NCBI GenBank assembly: GCA_024509875.1
Contig: JAMPIV010019839.1
Span: 124,001 to 188,000, forward strand
Origin: Oreohelix idahoensis
Taxonomy: Eukaryota > Mollusca > Gastropoda > Stylommatophora > Oreohelicidae
Direction of reading: 5' to 3'
Length of the DNA: 64,000 nucleotides
The notes below the pieces were generated by a model. The model was given only the letters and a program-made list of their open reading frames with translations, did no database searches and was not told the DNA's origin. The translations under genes and the position numbers were made by a program. Shown here one piece after another: positions 19,946 through 31,602 of the stretch; positions within the stretch are counted from its first letter, which is position 1, and each line of letters begins with the position of its first letter.

Positions 19946-22588
19946 ATGTTGAGTATGGCAGATCTAGCAAAATTTAGATCGGCTGCTGTGCTGACGGCGA
20001 AGGAGATGAATATGGAGGGTCAGGTTTTAATTCAGTATGTAACTTCAGAATGTGACAAGTATATTGAAAGGGAAGATAGGAGGTTAGCTGAAGAGAAGAG
20101 GTTACAAATTGAGGCTGATAAAGAACTTAAGAGGTTGCAGATTGAGGCTGACAAAGAGGCCAAAGCATTGGAGGCAGATAGGGAGATTAAGAGGCTCCAA
20201 TTAGAAGAAAAAAAGGCCGAAAGGGAGGCAGAAGATAAGAGATTGACTGCCGAAAGGGAGGCAGAAGATAAGAGATTGACTGCCGAAAGGGAAGCAGAAG
20301 ATAGAAGATTGCAAAGGGAGCACGAATTACGACTAAGGGAGCTGGAATTACAAGGCCATGCTCCTGAAAATGGTGCCAGCCCTTTTGCCTCAGATGCTAC
20401 GCCTAGTCAGGGAGCCTCAACCTCAGCTATGGGGTTTCATTTAGACCATTTTGTTGAGAAAGACGATGACATCGAGGGGTACCTCAGTAGATTTGAATTA
20501 TTAGCTACTACATATGGGTTAGAGAGAGAGAGGTGGAGTCTAAAGTTATCACAGGGACTGAGAGGGACTTCTTATGAAGTCTTTGCTAAGATGAATAGAG
20601 ACGACCAAGACAATTATGACATGCTAAAGCAGGCTTTGTTATTGAGATATGAAAAGAATGGTGAATTTTATCGTAAGAAGTTTAGAAATGCCAAACTTTT
20701 GTCTGGGGAGACATACCACCAATTCTCTGCCAGACTGGAAACCTATTTGGAGAAATGGACTGCTCTGGGGAAGACCCAAGATCTCAAAGAGATGATCATG
20801 ATAGAGCAATTAAGAGAGTCCATGGCTCCAGACTTGAGAAAATTTCTCATGGAACAAGGTGCAGAGAGGTTGGGGGAGGTTTTAAATGTCGCTGAGAGGT
20901 ATCAGGCAGCCCAGGCAGAGGTAAGTGGCACTAAAAAGAAGCACATAGAAAATTTTAAAGCTCCACAGCAATTTAGTAAATTTGATACGAAAGAACAAGG
21001 TAATAAAGGCAGGACAAACTTTGATAGGCCACGAAATGATTATCGTGACAGAAACTCACAGTTCAATGACCAAAAATATAATGAAAGAAAACCGTTTAAC
21101 CAAGGAAAGAGATGGTGTAAATGGTGTAAGAAAGACAACCATAACACCGAATTTTGTAAAAGGAAACCTTCAAACATTGCTGCAATGAAGTCGGGGAAAC
21201 AAAGATTAAAGGTTAATCCTAATGGACAGCAGGAACCTTATCACCCCCCAGTTTGTGAGGATGTTATTTGTAATGGGGTCACCACAAGGTGCCTATATGA
21301 TACAGGTTTGGATTATGATTCAGTTGTGAAGTCTAGCCTAGTGGACCCAAGTCAGTATACCACAGAAACAGTGGAAATACAAGGGGCGACTAAGGACATA
21401 CCACTCATGACACTTCCCATCGCAAGGATAACGGTGAAAACTCGCTATGTGGAAGGAGAAATCAGAGCAGCAGTGATAGATGAACCAATCTACCCTCTAA
21501 TATTGGGGTGTAGATACGTCTTCTTGGGGAATCCCGAGAGACCTGTGATCATGGCGACAGTGCAGACCAGGTCACAGAAAAAGGAGGAAGAAGGTGAACC
21601 TATAAATGCTCATCCAGAGGAGATGAGGAAGGCGCAGGCTGAGGATAGGACACTCAAGCCATGTTTTAAAAAATTGCCCAAATGCCACACACCTCCAAGC
21701 AAGGGAGAGTACTTTATGAAGAACAAACTATTATACAGGAAGGCCGGAACTGGAACAAATGGTCACAACCAGCTGGTTCTTCCCACTTCATATAGGGATA
21801 AAGTGATGGAACTCGGGCATGCGATTCCCTTCAGTGGTCACATGGGGATCAGCGCCCCAGGACAGCGTATAGCTTGTCATTACTTCTGGCCAGGAATAAC
21901 AGAGGATATAAAAAGATATGTCAAATCCTGTCCAGAATGTCAAAGGGTAGCTCCAAAGCATTGGACTGCTCCTGCAACTCTAGGGGAAATGCCCATAGTG
22001 GGAACACCTTTTGAGAGGGTTGCAGTGGATATTGTGGGACCTCTCACTCGGACCAAGAGGAGGAACAGTTACATCCTTACTCTGGTGGACACTTGTTCTA
22101 TGTGGGGAGAGGCGGTAGCCCTGCTATCAATTGATTCAAAACATGTAGCAGAGGCACTACTTACAATATTCACAAGATTAGGATTCCCGCATCAAATCTT
22201 GACTGATAATGGCTCAAAGTTCAAGGGGAAACTAACGGAAGAAGTTTTTAAGCTATTTCAAGCCAGACACTTTCATTGTAGTCCGTACCATCCACAAGGG
22301 AACGGCCAGGTAGAGAGGTTCAATGGGACTCTCATTTCTATCCTGAGGAAGCTGGCACACGAAAAACCGGATATGTGGGATCAATTTCTGCCCGCCGCGT
22401 TGTTTGCGTATCGGGAGGTACCACATAGTTCAACCGGGATGGCTCCCGCAACTCTGCTATTTGGGAGGCCAATAAAAGGTCCATTGGAAGCATTATTAAG
22501 GACCTGGACGGATGAGAAAGCAGAAGAGACTGTTACCTCATCGTATCAATATGTGAACGAACTGACCACTCGTCTGAAAGGTGGATGA
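19946..22588 (+). CDS. Copy A gag-protease-integrase ORF
   Basis: Retrotransposon polyprotein. Start taken at ATG 19946; a second ATG at 19955 opens MADLAKF. Domains by residue: charged coiled coil with EADKE/REAEDKR repeats (about 40-135), gag core with YLSRFELLATTYG (about 170-330), zinc knuckle CKWCKKDNHNTEFC (about 388-402), protease with LYDTG (about 450), integrase zinc module with H..H and CPECQR (about 625-665), and integrase core with VDIVGP, LTDNGSKF and NGQVERFNG holding the D,D,E triad (about 690-800). Integrase comes directly after protease, ahead of RT, unlike ordinary Gypsy. The ORF ends at a TGA (22586-22588) where copies B and C have TGG. Confidence 0.9.
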   Translation: MLSMADLAKFRSAAVLTAKEMNMEGQVLIQYVTSECDKYIEREDRRLAEEKRLQIEADKELKRLQIEADKEAKALEADREIKRLQLEEKKAEREAEDKRLTAEREAEDKRLTAEREAEDRRLQREHELRLRELELQGHAPENGASPFASDATPSQGASTSAMGFHLDHFVEKDDDIEGYLSRFELLATTYGLERERWSLKLSQGLRGTSYEVFAKMNRDDQDNYDMLKQALLLRYEKNGEFYRKKFRNAKLLSGETYHQFSARLETYLEKWTALGKTQDLKEMIMIEQLRESMAPDLRKFLMEQGAERLGEVLNVAERYQAAQAEVSGTKKKHIENFKAPQQFSKFDTKEQGNKGRTNFDRPRNDYRDRNSQFNDQKYNERKPFNQGKRWCKWCKKDNHNTEFCKRKPSNIAAMKSGKQRLKVNPNGQQEPYHPPVCEDVICNGVTTRCLYDTGLDYDSVVKSSLVDPSQYTTETVEIQGATKDIPLMTLPIARITVKTRYVEGEIRAAVIDEPIYPLILGCRYVFLGNPERPVIMATVQTRSQKKEEEGEPINAHPEEMRKAQAEDRTLKPCFKKLPKCHTPPSKGEYFMKNKLLYRKAGTGTNGHNQLVLPTSYRDKVMELGHAIPFSGHMGISAPGQRIACHYFWPGITEDIKRYVKSCPECQRVAPKHWTAPATLGEMPIVGTPFERVAVDIVGPLTRTKRRNSYILTLVDTCSMWGEAVALLSIDSKHVAEALLTIFTRLGFPHQILTDNGSKFKGKLTEEVFKLFQARHFHCSPYHPQGNGQVERFNGTLISILRKLAHEKPDMWDQFLPAALFAYREVPHSSTGMAPATLLFGRPIKGPLEALLRTWTDEKAEETVTSSYQYVNELTTRLKGG

Positions 22589-23932
22589 AAACTGGCAAAT
22601 GATAATTTGAGACAAGCCAGGAAGAAACATGCAGCATATTTTAATAGGAAAGCCAAGGACAGAGAATTAGCTGTGGGAGAGAAGGTGCTTCTTCTACTAC
22701 CCGGCAGCCAGAATAAATTACAAATTGGATGGCAAGGTCCATATACGGTTCTAGAGAAGGTGTCTAGAACAAACTATAAAAGTGACAAAAAGGGGAAGGA
22801 GAAGGTATATCATGTAAACCTTTTAAAGAAGTATCTGGACAGACCACTCCAGGAAAGCACCCCCTTACTGACCTTGGCTATCGCAACTCAAATGCAAAAG
22901 GAACCACTCACCTCACATGAATACCCATTACATCCCTGTGAGACAGCCGCACAGGTAAAAGTCAGTAAGCACCTGACTAAAAACCAGAGGGAGAGAGTTC
23001 AACAGGTTCTGGAGGAACATACAGATGTATTAACAGATAAACCAGGACATACAAATTTGCTACAGTATGACATGAAGCTGGTAGACTCAAACCCAATCTG
23101 TATGAGAGCCTATTCTATTCCGTTCGCGAAGGAGAAGGCATTGAAAGAAGAAATAGATTATTTGTTGAAAGAGGGGATTATTTCACACAGTGAATCTTCT
23201 TTTAGCTCCAGTGTAGTTTTGTTGAGGAAACCGTCTGGGGAACATAGATTGTGCATAGATTACAGGAAACTGAATGCTGTCACAGAAGGACAAGTGGATC
23301 CATTACCAGACACAAAACAGTTATTTGCCAGATTGAACAAGGCAAAATACTTTTCAAAGGTGGATCTTAGCAAAGGCTATTACCAGATTCCAGTGAAGCC
23401 TGAAGTTAGACCTTAATTAGCCTTTAGCACCTCGGAAGGACATTATGAATTCAACATGCTACCATTCGGACTGAAAAAAGCTCCGAGTGTATTTTCTAGG
23501 ATGATGCGCAAATTGTTGGATCCCTTGAATAACCCATGTATCACAAATTTCATGGATGATATTCTCGTCGCCACAGAGACATTTGAAGAACACATTGACT
23601 CTCTGAATATGTTATTTGATAGGCTTAGGGAAGCGAACTTAACTGCTAGACCAACAAAATGTTGTATTGGATGCAAAGAGTTGGAATTCTTGGGACATAC
23701 TGTATATCAGGGTAACATGACCCCTGACCCCAAGAACTTGGAAAAACTGCAGAGAGCACCTAGACCACAAACAAAAAAAGACGTGCGATCATTCGTGTCT
23801 TTATGTGGGTTTTACCAAAAATATATCAAAAATTTTAACTCTATATGTGCTCCTCTGACTGATCTGACTCGCAAGGGAAATCCAGATAAAATTGTTTGGT
23901 CTGCGCAATGTGAATTGGCTTTCAAGAGTTAA
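22589..23932 (+). pseudogene. Copy A integrase C-terminus and reverse transcriptase
   Basis: Continues the same frame after the TGA. The integrase GPY/F module (GWQGPYTVLEK, about 22727-22760) is followed by a linker, then RT with EEIDYLLKEGIISHS, VVLLRKPSGEHRLCIDYRKLN, FSKVDLSKGYYQIPV, LPFGLKKAPSVFSRMM and the active-site FMDD (about 23551-23562). A TAA at 23414-23416 splits RT just before LAFSTSEGHYEF, and the same TAA is in copies B and C. The frame is then lost at about 23922, where one C of a CC pair is missing relative to B and C. Confidence 0.88.
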
Positions 23933-24372
23933 AGGAAAAACTCACTAGCAAGCCTATTCTCAAATTGCCTGATTTGACACAGGACTTTGTGGTGAGAACA
24001 GATGCAAGTAATGTAGGCCTGGGGGCGGCTCTGTTGCAAAGGTCCTCTTCACCCAATGGGGAACTGAACCCAGTCGCTTATGCAAGCCGCAAGTTGAATA
24101 AAGCGGAGCAAGGATATTCCACAAGCGAAAAAGAATGTTTAGCGTTAATCTGGGCAATAAAAAAGTTCCAAATCTATCTGTATGGTAGGACCTTTGTGGT
24201 CCAGACGGATCATCAGCCTCTCGTGTTCTTATCTCAGGCCAAGCATGAAAATGCAAGATTGTTAAGATGGTTTTTATTGTTACAACCTTATCAGTTTATT
24301 ATCGAATATATCCAGGGGTCACAGAATGTCGGTGCAGATTTCCTCAGTAGGCACCCCTGTGATCAAAATTAG
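23933..24372 (+). pseudogene. Copy A RNase H domain
   Basis: Degrades the RNA strand during reverse transcription. Motifs are FVVRTDASNVGLGAALLQ, YSTSEKECLALIWA, VVQTDHQPLVFL and the chromodomain-free end GADFLSRHPCDQN. These are typical Gypsy RNase H residues (D, E, D, D). It is one frame off from the RT because of the 1-nt deletion near 23922. It terminates 89 bp before LTR2, so there is no room for an envelope gene. Confidence 0.88.
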
Positions 24373-24448
24373 AGTAGTTGGCAGGCTTGAGGAGTAATTT
24401 TATCTATGTGTATCACTAGTTTTGGAACTTGCCTTAGTGCATGTTCTC

Positions 24449-24459
24449 AGGTAGGGAGA
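24449..24459 (+). promoter_or_regulatory. Polypurine tract, copy A
   Basis: AGGTAGGGAGA lies just before LTR2. Copy C has AGGTGGGGAGA (38694-38704); copy B has a G-run expansion (31576-31600). It primes plus-strand DNA synthesis in LTR elements. Confidence 0.65.
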
Positions 24460-24461
24460 TG

Positions 24462-26794
24462 TGTGATGAATTTACCGTGATACAACGTTAAAATATCTCC
24501 AATTATAAAGATAACATGTAGGGATAAAAATAATGCGTAAGATACTAGGAGACATGCTCGCCCATGCCCGCATTTCCTACCGCCATTGACACTAACTAGT
24601 TAAACATGCAGACGAAACGGTACCCTTGTAGACGGGAGGGAAACGGAGATATAAAAAAGGAAAAAATATGACTGAACACGTGTTTGAATCTAGAAAGGCA
24701 AAAAGACGCAAGTTGTAGTTTAAGGAAAAAAATTCACGCCACTAGTTGACACAATGTAAGGAAATGGACAGAAAAGACCTTAGCTCTTATTCGAAACAGT
24801 CATATCTTGGACGTTTTACGGTACTTGGTTGTTTTATTTGAATTCAGCGGCAAACGCCGTGGAGTAGGTTCGAAAACAAATTTCAAAAAAATTACCCTTG
24901 AGAAAAGTAGGTTTTTTCTTAATCATAATGTTATGAAAATAAAACCTAGCTAGTTTGATAGCCCATCTTAAGCAGAGAAATAATATACTTTTAATTATAC
25001 AGACGGACAGATAACATGGAAGATATTGACGAAAGACTGTATGGTTCACATCAGACTGGCGAACAGTATTGTTGTGCATACTTTCACTAAAAGTCACATT
25101 TTGCGTCCTTGAGACATAAGAATGCAAAAATCAAGCTGTAATGATCGAGAGGGGGAAGGTTGGAGAATTGTGGCTAAAAATAACTGAGGAGGCAGGTTTG
25201 TGTAGGTTTTGCGTGTAGTTGGTCCAAGAAACAAGTGTGTTTTTGTGAAAAACCAAGTAGAGACAGACGGACCAACAGACAATAATACATACTTGACTGA
25301 GATCTGACTGAAATTTGACTTTTAGTTTGAGGATTTGAAAAAAGTTAGAGGGGAAGTCTGTGATTGGACAAATGTATTCATATTAGCAAGATAGAGACAC
25401 ACATTTTTGCCATTTTATATAAGTCTGTCCAGTGACACAGTCATTAACTGCCAGTGGTGTTTTCCAAGGAAGAATACATAAAATTTAGTGGGACGCCATA
25501 CTCTAGCCAGCAGCTAAGCTGAGTTTTGCTAGTATTAACTGTGTTCTCAATTCTGAATTCTGGTAAGAATGAAAGCATTTATCTTGTTTATTTTAATATT
25601 TTGAGTGATTGATACTGCCATATCATGAAAAATGATTACGACAAGTAAGTGCTCGCTCTAGGTCCCCAGCCGCAGTTCAGGGTTCTAGAGACCAACAAAT
25701 AATATATGGACACCTAACGAAGACTATGGAGGGCGGATCAATTATTGAGATCAGTGGGAACATATCACCTATCTTATTGAATAAAAGAGGAAACTATTGA
25801 ACATATATCAGATGCAATGCAGTCTTGGGGAACTGGTACTATGTGAAAACAACTGGGTAAGATGTGCTATGTTGGTCAGAGATATCTGACTCAGTCTGTG
25901 TAATGTTGTTGTGTGGTGTGTGTGTCAGAGTCGCGCAGTGAATAGAGTACTGACACATGGCACAACTTTTGTTTCAGAATTGTGAGTTTCTGATCTGGCA
26001 CTACTATTGTGCCAGATAATCTTATAGAAGTATCAAAGTGTGTGCACCTAACAGTTGTGTCAGCCTAACCATTTTACTCCAGCTAATGAGAGGAGTGGGC
26101 CACGGGAATTCTGTGCTACGTCAGATTCAGGCCAGTAAACTGCAACCTGGCCTGCTGGAGATTCATCAATAACTCCCACCATCAAATAGAGACATAAAGA
26201 TTGTAAAGAAATAAACGTTAAGATCAGTCCATATGTTAAGGACTATAAACTGTTTAGTCACATAGATTGAGCATGATGACGCCACCCCAACGTGACATCC
26301 AGTACTAGTTCTCCCAAAGACAGTATAGATAACATTAATAATAACCATTTTATAATATACCTATGTACACAGATTGCATTTTATTATGCCACATATTTAT
26401 GCATTTCATTGATAAACCCATATCATTTTATATGTTCTGACCAAACTAAAACATTGGTTCAGAACTAATAAATTTAAAAAAAAATTGTTAAAATTTAAAC
26501 TAAAACCACCAGAGTTAGTTCAGTGTGTTATAGAATTTATTAATATTATTAGACTTATTAATTACATGTATGTGTCTGTATATTATATTACTACACATTA
26601 CATTTCAGTACCCTAGACTTTTTAACGTAGCTACATTCATGATAGTAGAAGAGATCTGTTTGAGGTCGTAAGTGGTAGTAAGAAGGGCCTTCTGTAATTC
26701 ACATAAACATTTATCTCAGGAGCCTTCACAGCTGACCTCATACATTACACTAGGTAACATAACAACCATACAATACCATCAAAAAACCACTACA
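24462..26794 (+). repeat. LTR2 (2,333 bp), divergent central patch
   Basis: Same termini as LTR1. Between about 26033 and 26270 it differs from the other three LTRs by several linked changes: GTGTGCACCTAACAGTTGTG in place of GAGTGCCTGTGC, CAGATTCAGG for CATTTCAGG, AAATAAACG for ATCCG, and TTAGTCACAT for TTACACAT. This reads as a different LTR haplotype. Confidence 0.9.
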
Positions 26795-26799
26795 AATAT

Positions 26800-26816
26800 T
26801 GGGGTCTTGTCCGGGG
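26800..26816 (+). promoter_or_regulatory. Primer binding site, copy B
   Basis: Identical to the copy A site, 5 nt after LTR2. Confidence 0.7.
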
Positions 26817-27059
26817 ATATTAAGTTTATCAAAGATAGTAGGATATTTTGGTGTGGGAATTAAACTAGTGGGGACAGAGTTGTATAAATTTAAAAGTGTC
26901 CCTTAAAATAAAAAGTGGAAAATAAAAGTTGGTGAATCTTCACAGCCAGTGGTAATTAATTAATTAATTAATTAAAATATATTACCTTGAAAATTACCTT
27001 TTGTTGTTTACCTTGGTAATTATATATATTTGAAATTACCTTAGTCATTGCTAAATTGT

Positions 27060-28378
27060 ATGTTGAGTATGGCAGATCTAGCAAAATTTAGATCGGCTGC
27101 TGTGCTGACGGCGAAGGAGATGAATATGGAGGGTCAGGTTTTAATTCAGTATGTAACTTCAGAATGGGACAAGTATATTGAAAGGGAAGATAGGAGGTTA
27201 GCTGAAGAGAAGAGGTTACAAATTGAGGCTGATAAAGAACTTAAGAGGTTGCAGATTGAGGCTGACAAAGAGGCCAAAGCATTGGAGGCAGATAGGGAGA
27301 TTAAGAGGCTCCAATTAGAAGAGGCAGAAAAAAAGGCCGAAAGGGAGGCAGAAGAAAGAGATTGACTGCCGAAAGGGAGGCAGAAGATAAGAGATTGACT
27401 GCCGAAAGGGAAGCAGAAGATAGAAGATTGCAAAGGGAGCACGAATTACGACTAAGGGAGCTGGAATTACAAGGCCATGCTCCTGAAAATGGTGCCAGCC
27501 CTTTTGCCTCAGATGCTACGCCTAGTCAGGGAGCCTCAACCTCAGCTATGGGGTTTCATTTAGACCATTTTGTTGAGAAAGACGATGACATCGAGGGGTA
27601 CCTCAGTAGATTTGAATTATTAGCTACTACATATGGGTTAGAGAGAGAGAGGTGGAGTCTAAAGTTATCACAGGGACTGAGAGGGACTTCTTATGAAGTC
27701 TTTGCTAAGATGAATAGAGACGACCAAGACAATTATGACATGCTAAAGCAGGCTTTGTTATTGAGATATGAAAAGAATGGTGAATTTTATCGTAAGAAGT
27801 TTAGAAATGCCAAACTTTTGTCTGGGGAGACATACCACCAATTCTCTGCCAGACTGGAAACCTATTTGGAGAAATGGACTGCTCTGGGGAAGACCCAAGA
27901 TCTCAAAGAGATGATCATGATAGAGCAATTAAGAGAGTCCATGGCTCCAGACTTGGGAAAATTTCTCATGGAACAAGGTGCAGAGAGGTTGGGGGAGGTT
28001 TTAAATGTCGCTAAGAGGTATCAGGCAGCCCAGGCAGAGGTAAGTGGCACTAAAAAGAAGCACATAGAAAATTTTAAAGCTCCACAGCAATTTGGTAAAT
28101 TTGATACTAAAGAACAAGGTAATAGAGACAGGACAAACTTTGATAGGCCACGAAATGATTATCGTGACAGAAACTCACAGTTCAATGACCAAAAATATAA
28201 TGAAAGAAAACCGTTTAACCAAGGAAAGAGATGGTGTAAATGGTGTAAGAAAGACAACCATAACACCGAATTTTGTAAAAGGAAACCTTCAAACATTGCT
28301 GCAATGAAGTCGGGGAAACAAAGATTAAAGGTTAATCCTAATGGACAGCAGGAACCTTATCACCCCCCCAGTTTGTGA
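27060..28378 (+). pseudogene. Copy B gag
   Basis: Same gag as copy A: coiled coil, gag core and zinc knuckle CKWCKKDNHNTEFC. The frame breaks at about 27350-27360, where a T of GATAAGAG is missing, and at 28363-28369, where a C-run has one extra C and shifts out of protease. It shares SEWDKY and FGKFDTKEQGNRDR with copy C, not with A. Confidence 0.85.
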
Positions 28379-28928
28379 GGATGTTATTTGTAATGGGGTC
28401 ACCACAAGGTGCCTATATGATACAGGTTTGGATTATGATTCAGTTGTGAAGTCTAGCCTAGTGGACCCAAGTCAGTATACCACAGAAACAGTGGAAATAC
28501 AAGGGGCGACTAAGGACATACCACTCATGACACTTCCCATCGCAAGGATAACGGTGAAAACTCGCTATGTGGAAGGAGAAATCAGAGCAGCAGTGATAGA
28601 TGAACCAATCTACCCTCTGATATTGGGGTGTAGATACGTCTTCTTGGGGAATCCCGAGAGACCTGTGATCATGGCGACAGTGCAGACCAGGTCACAGAAA
28701 AAGGAGGAAGAAGGTGAACCTATAAATGCTCATCCAGAGGAGATGAGGAAGGCGCAGGCTGAGGATAGGACACTCAAGCCATGTTTTAAAAAAATTGCCC
28801 AAATGCCACACACCTCCAAGCAAGGGAGAGTACTTTATGAAGAACAAATTATTATACAGGAAGGCCGGAACTGGAACAAATGGTCACAACCAGCTGGTTC
28901 TTCCCCACTTCATATAGGGATAAAGTGA
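28379..28928 (+). pseudogene. Copy B protease and linker
   Basis: Protease with LYDTG (about 28415-28430) and the following ILGCRYVFLG motif. The frame is lost at the A-run about 28788-28794, which is one A longer than in copies A and C. Confidence 0.82.
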
Positions 28929-30539
28929 TGGAACTCGGGCATGCGATTCCCTTCAGTGGTCACATGGGGATCAGCGCCACAGGACAGCGTATAGCTTGTC
29001 ATTACTTCTGGCCAGGAATAACGGAGGATATAAAAAAGATATGTCAAATCCTGTCCAGAATGTCAAAGGGTAGCTCCAAAGCATTGGACTGCTCCTGCAA
29101 CTCTAGGGGAAATGCCCATAGTGGGAACACCTTTTGAGAGGGTTGCAGTGGATATTGTGGGACCTCTCACTCGGACCAAGAGGAGGAACAGTTACATCCT
29201 TACTCTGGTGGACACTTGTTCTATGTGGGGAGAGGCGGTAGCCCTGCTATCAATTGATTCAAAACATATAGCAGAGGCACTACTTACAATATTCACAAGA
29301 TTAGGATTCCCGCATCAAATCTTGACTGATAATGGCTCAAAGTTCAAGGGGAAACTAACGGAAGAAGTTTTTAAGCTATTTCAAGCCAGACACTTTCATT
29401 GTAGTCCGTACCATCCACAAGGGAACGGCCAGGTAGAGAGGTTCAATGGGACTCTCATTTCTATCCTGAGGAAGCTGGCACACGAAAAACCGGATATGTG
29501 GGATCAATTTCTGTCCGCCGCGTTGTTTGCGTATCGGGAGGTACCACATAGTTCAACCGGGATGGCTCCCGCAACTCTGCTATTTGGGAGGCCAATAAAA
29601 GGTCCATTGGAAGCATTATTAAGGACCTGGACGGATGAGAAAGCAGAAGAGACTGTTACCTCATCGTATCAATATGTGAACGAACTGACCACTCGTCTGA
29701 AAGCTGGATGGAAACTGGCTAATGATAATTTGAGACAAGCCAGGAAGAAACATGCAGCATATTTTAATAGGAAAGCCAAGGACAGAGAATTAGCTGTGGG
29801 AGAGAAGGTGCTTCTTCTACTACCCGGCAGCCAGAATAAATTACAAATTGGATGGCAAGGTCCATATACGGTTCTAGAGAAGGTGTCTAGAACAAACTAT
29901 AAAAGTGACAAAAAGGGGAAGGAGAAGGTATATCATGTAAACCTTTTAAAGAAGTATCTGGACAGACCACTCCAGGAAAGCACCCCCTTACTGACCTTGG
30001 CTATCGCAACTCAAATGCAAAAGGAACCACTCACCTCACATGAATACCCATTACATCCCTGTGAGACAGCCGCACAGGTAAAAGTCAGTAAGCACCTGAC
30101 TAAAAACCAGAGGGAGAGAGTTCAACAGGTTCTGGAGGAACATACAGATGTATTAACAGATAAACCAGAACATACAAATTTGTTACAGTATGACATGAAG
30201 CTGGTAGACTCAAACCCAATCTGTATGAGAGCCTATTCTATTCCGTTCGCGAAGGAGAAGGCATTGAAAGAAGAAATAGATTATTTGTTGAAAGAGGGGA
30301 TTATTTCACACAGTGAATCTTCTTTTAGCTCCAGTGTAGTTTTGTTGAGGAAACCGTCTGGGGAACATAGACTGTGCATAGATTACAGGAAACTGAATGC
30401 TGTCACAGAAGGACAAGTGGATCCATTACCAGACACAAAACAGTTATTTGCCAGATTGAACAAGGCAACATACTTTTCAAAGGTGGATCTTAGCAAAGGC
30501 TATTACCAGATTCCAGTGAAGCCTGAAGTTAGACCTTAA
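28880..30539 (+). pseudogene. Copy B integrase and N-terminal half of RT
   Basis: The integrase zinc module with GHMGISATGQR is broken at an A-run near 29033-29038. Then come the intact integrase core (VDIVGP, LTDNGSKF, NGQVERFNG), the GPY/F module and RT up to VDLSKGYYQIPV. Here the codon that is TGA in copy A is TGG, so integrase and RT are continuous from 29112. It ends at the shared TAA (30537-30539). Confidence 0.87.
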
Positions 30540-31499
30540 TTAGCCTTTAGCACCTCGGAAGGACATTATGAATTCAACATGCTACCATTCGGACTGAAAA
30601 ATGCTCCGAGTGAATTTTCTAGGATGATGCGCAAATTGTTGGATCCCTTGAATAACCCATGTATCACAAATTTCATGGATGATATTCTTGTCGCCACGGA
30701 AACATTTGAGGAACACATTAACTCTCTGAATATGTTATTTGATAGGCTTAGGGAAGCGAACTTAACTGCTAGACCAACAAAATGTTGTATTGGATGCAAA
30801 GAGTTGGAATTCTTGGGACACACTGTATATCAGGGTAACATGACCCCTGACCCCAAGAACTTGGAAAAACTGCAGAGAGCACCTAGACCACAAACAAAAA
30901 AAAGACGTGCGATCATTCGTGTCGTTATGTGGGTTTTACCAAAAATATATCAAAAATTTTAACTCTCTATATGTGCTCCTCTGACTGATCTGACTCGCAA
31001 GGGAAATCCAGATAAAATTGTTTGGTCTGCGCAATGTGAATTGGCTTTCCAAGAGTTAAAGGAAAAACTCACTAGCAAGCCTATTCTCAAATTGCCTGAT
31101 TTGACACAGGACTTTGTGGTGAGAACAGATGCAAGTAATGTAGGCCTGGGGGCGGCTCTGTTGCAAAGGTCCTCTTCACCCAATGGGGAACTGAACCCAG
31201 TCGCTTATGCAAGCCGCAAGTTGAATAAAGCGGAGCAAGGATATTCCACAAGCGAAAAAGAATGTTTAGCGTTAATCTGGGCAATAAAAAAGTTCCAAAT
31301 CTATCTGTATGGTAGGACCTTTGTGGTCCAGACGGATCATCAGCCTCTCGTGTTCTTATCTCAGGCCAAGCATGAAAATGCAAGATTGTTAAGATGGTTT
31401 TTATTGTTACAACCTTATCAGTTTATTATCGAATATATCCCGGGGTCACAGAATGTCGGTGCAGATTTCCTCAGTAGGCACCCCTGTGATCAAAATTAG
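30540..31499 (+). pseudogene. Copy B C-terminal RT and RNase H
   Basis: RT resumes in frame after the TAA, with LPFGLKNAPSEFSRMM and FMDD. It is then broken at an A-run (about 30895-30902, one A extra) and near 30962-30970. RNase H is open from about 31041 to 31499 with RTDASNVGLGAALL and GADFLSRHP. Confidence 0.85.
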
Positions 31500-31602
31500 A
31501 GTAGTTGGCAGGCTTGAGGAGTAATTTTATCTATGTGTATCACTGGTTTTGGAACTTGCATTAGTGCATGTTCTCAGGGGGGGGGGGGGGGGTGGGGAGA
31601 TG

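Noticed and set aside
24373..24461. Envelope gene after RNase H
   Set aside because: Only about 90 bp separate the RNase H stop from the next LTR in each copy, so this is a retrotransposon without an env gene.
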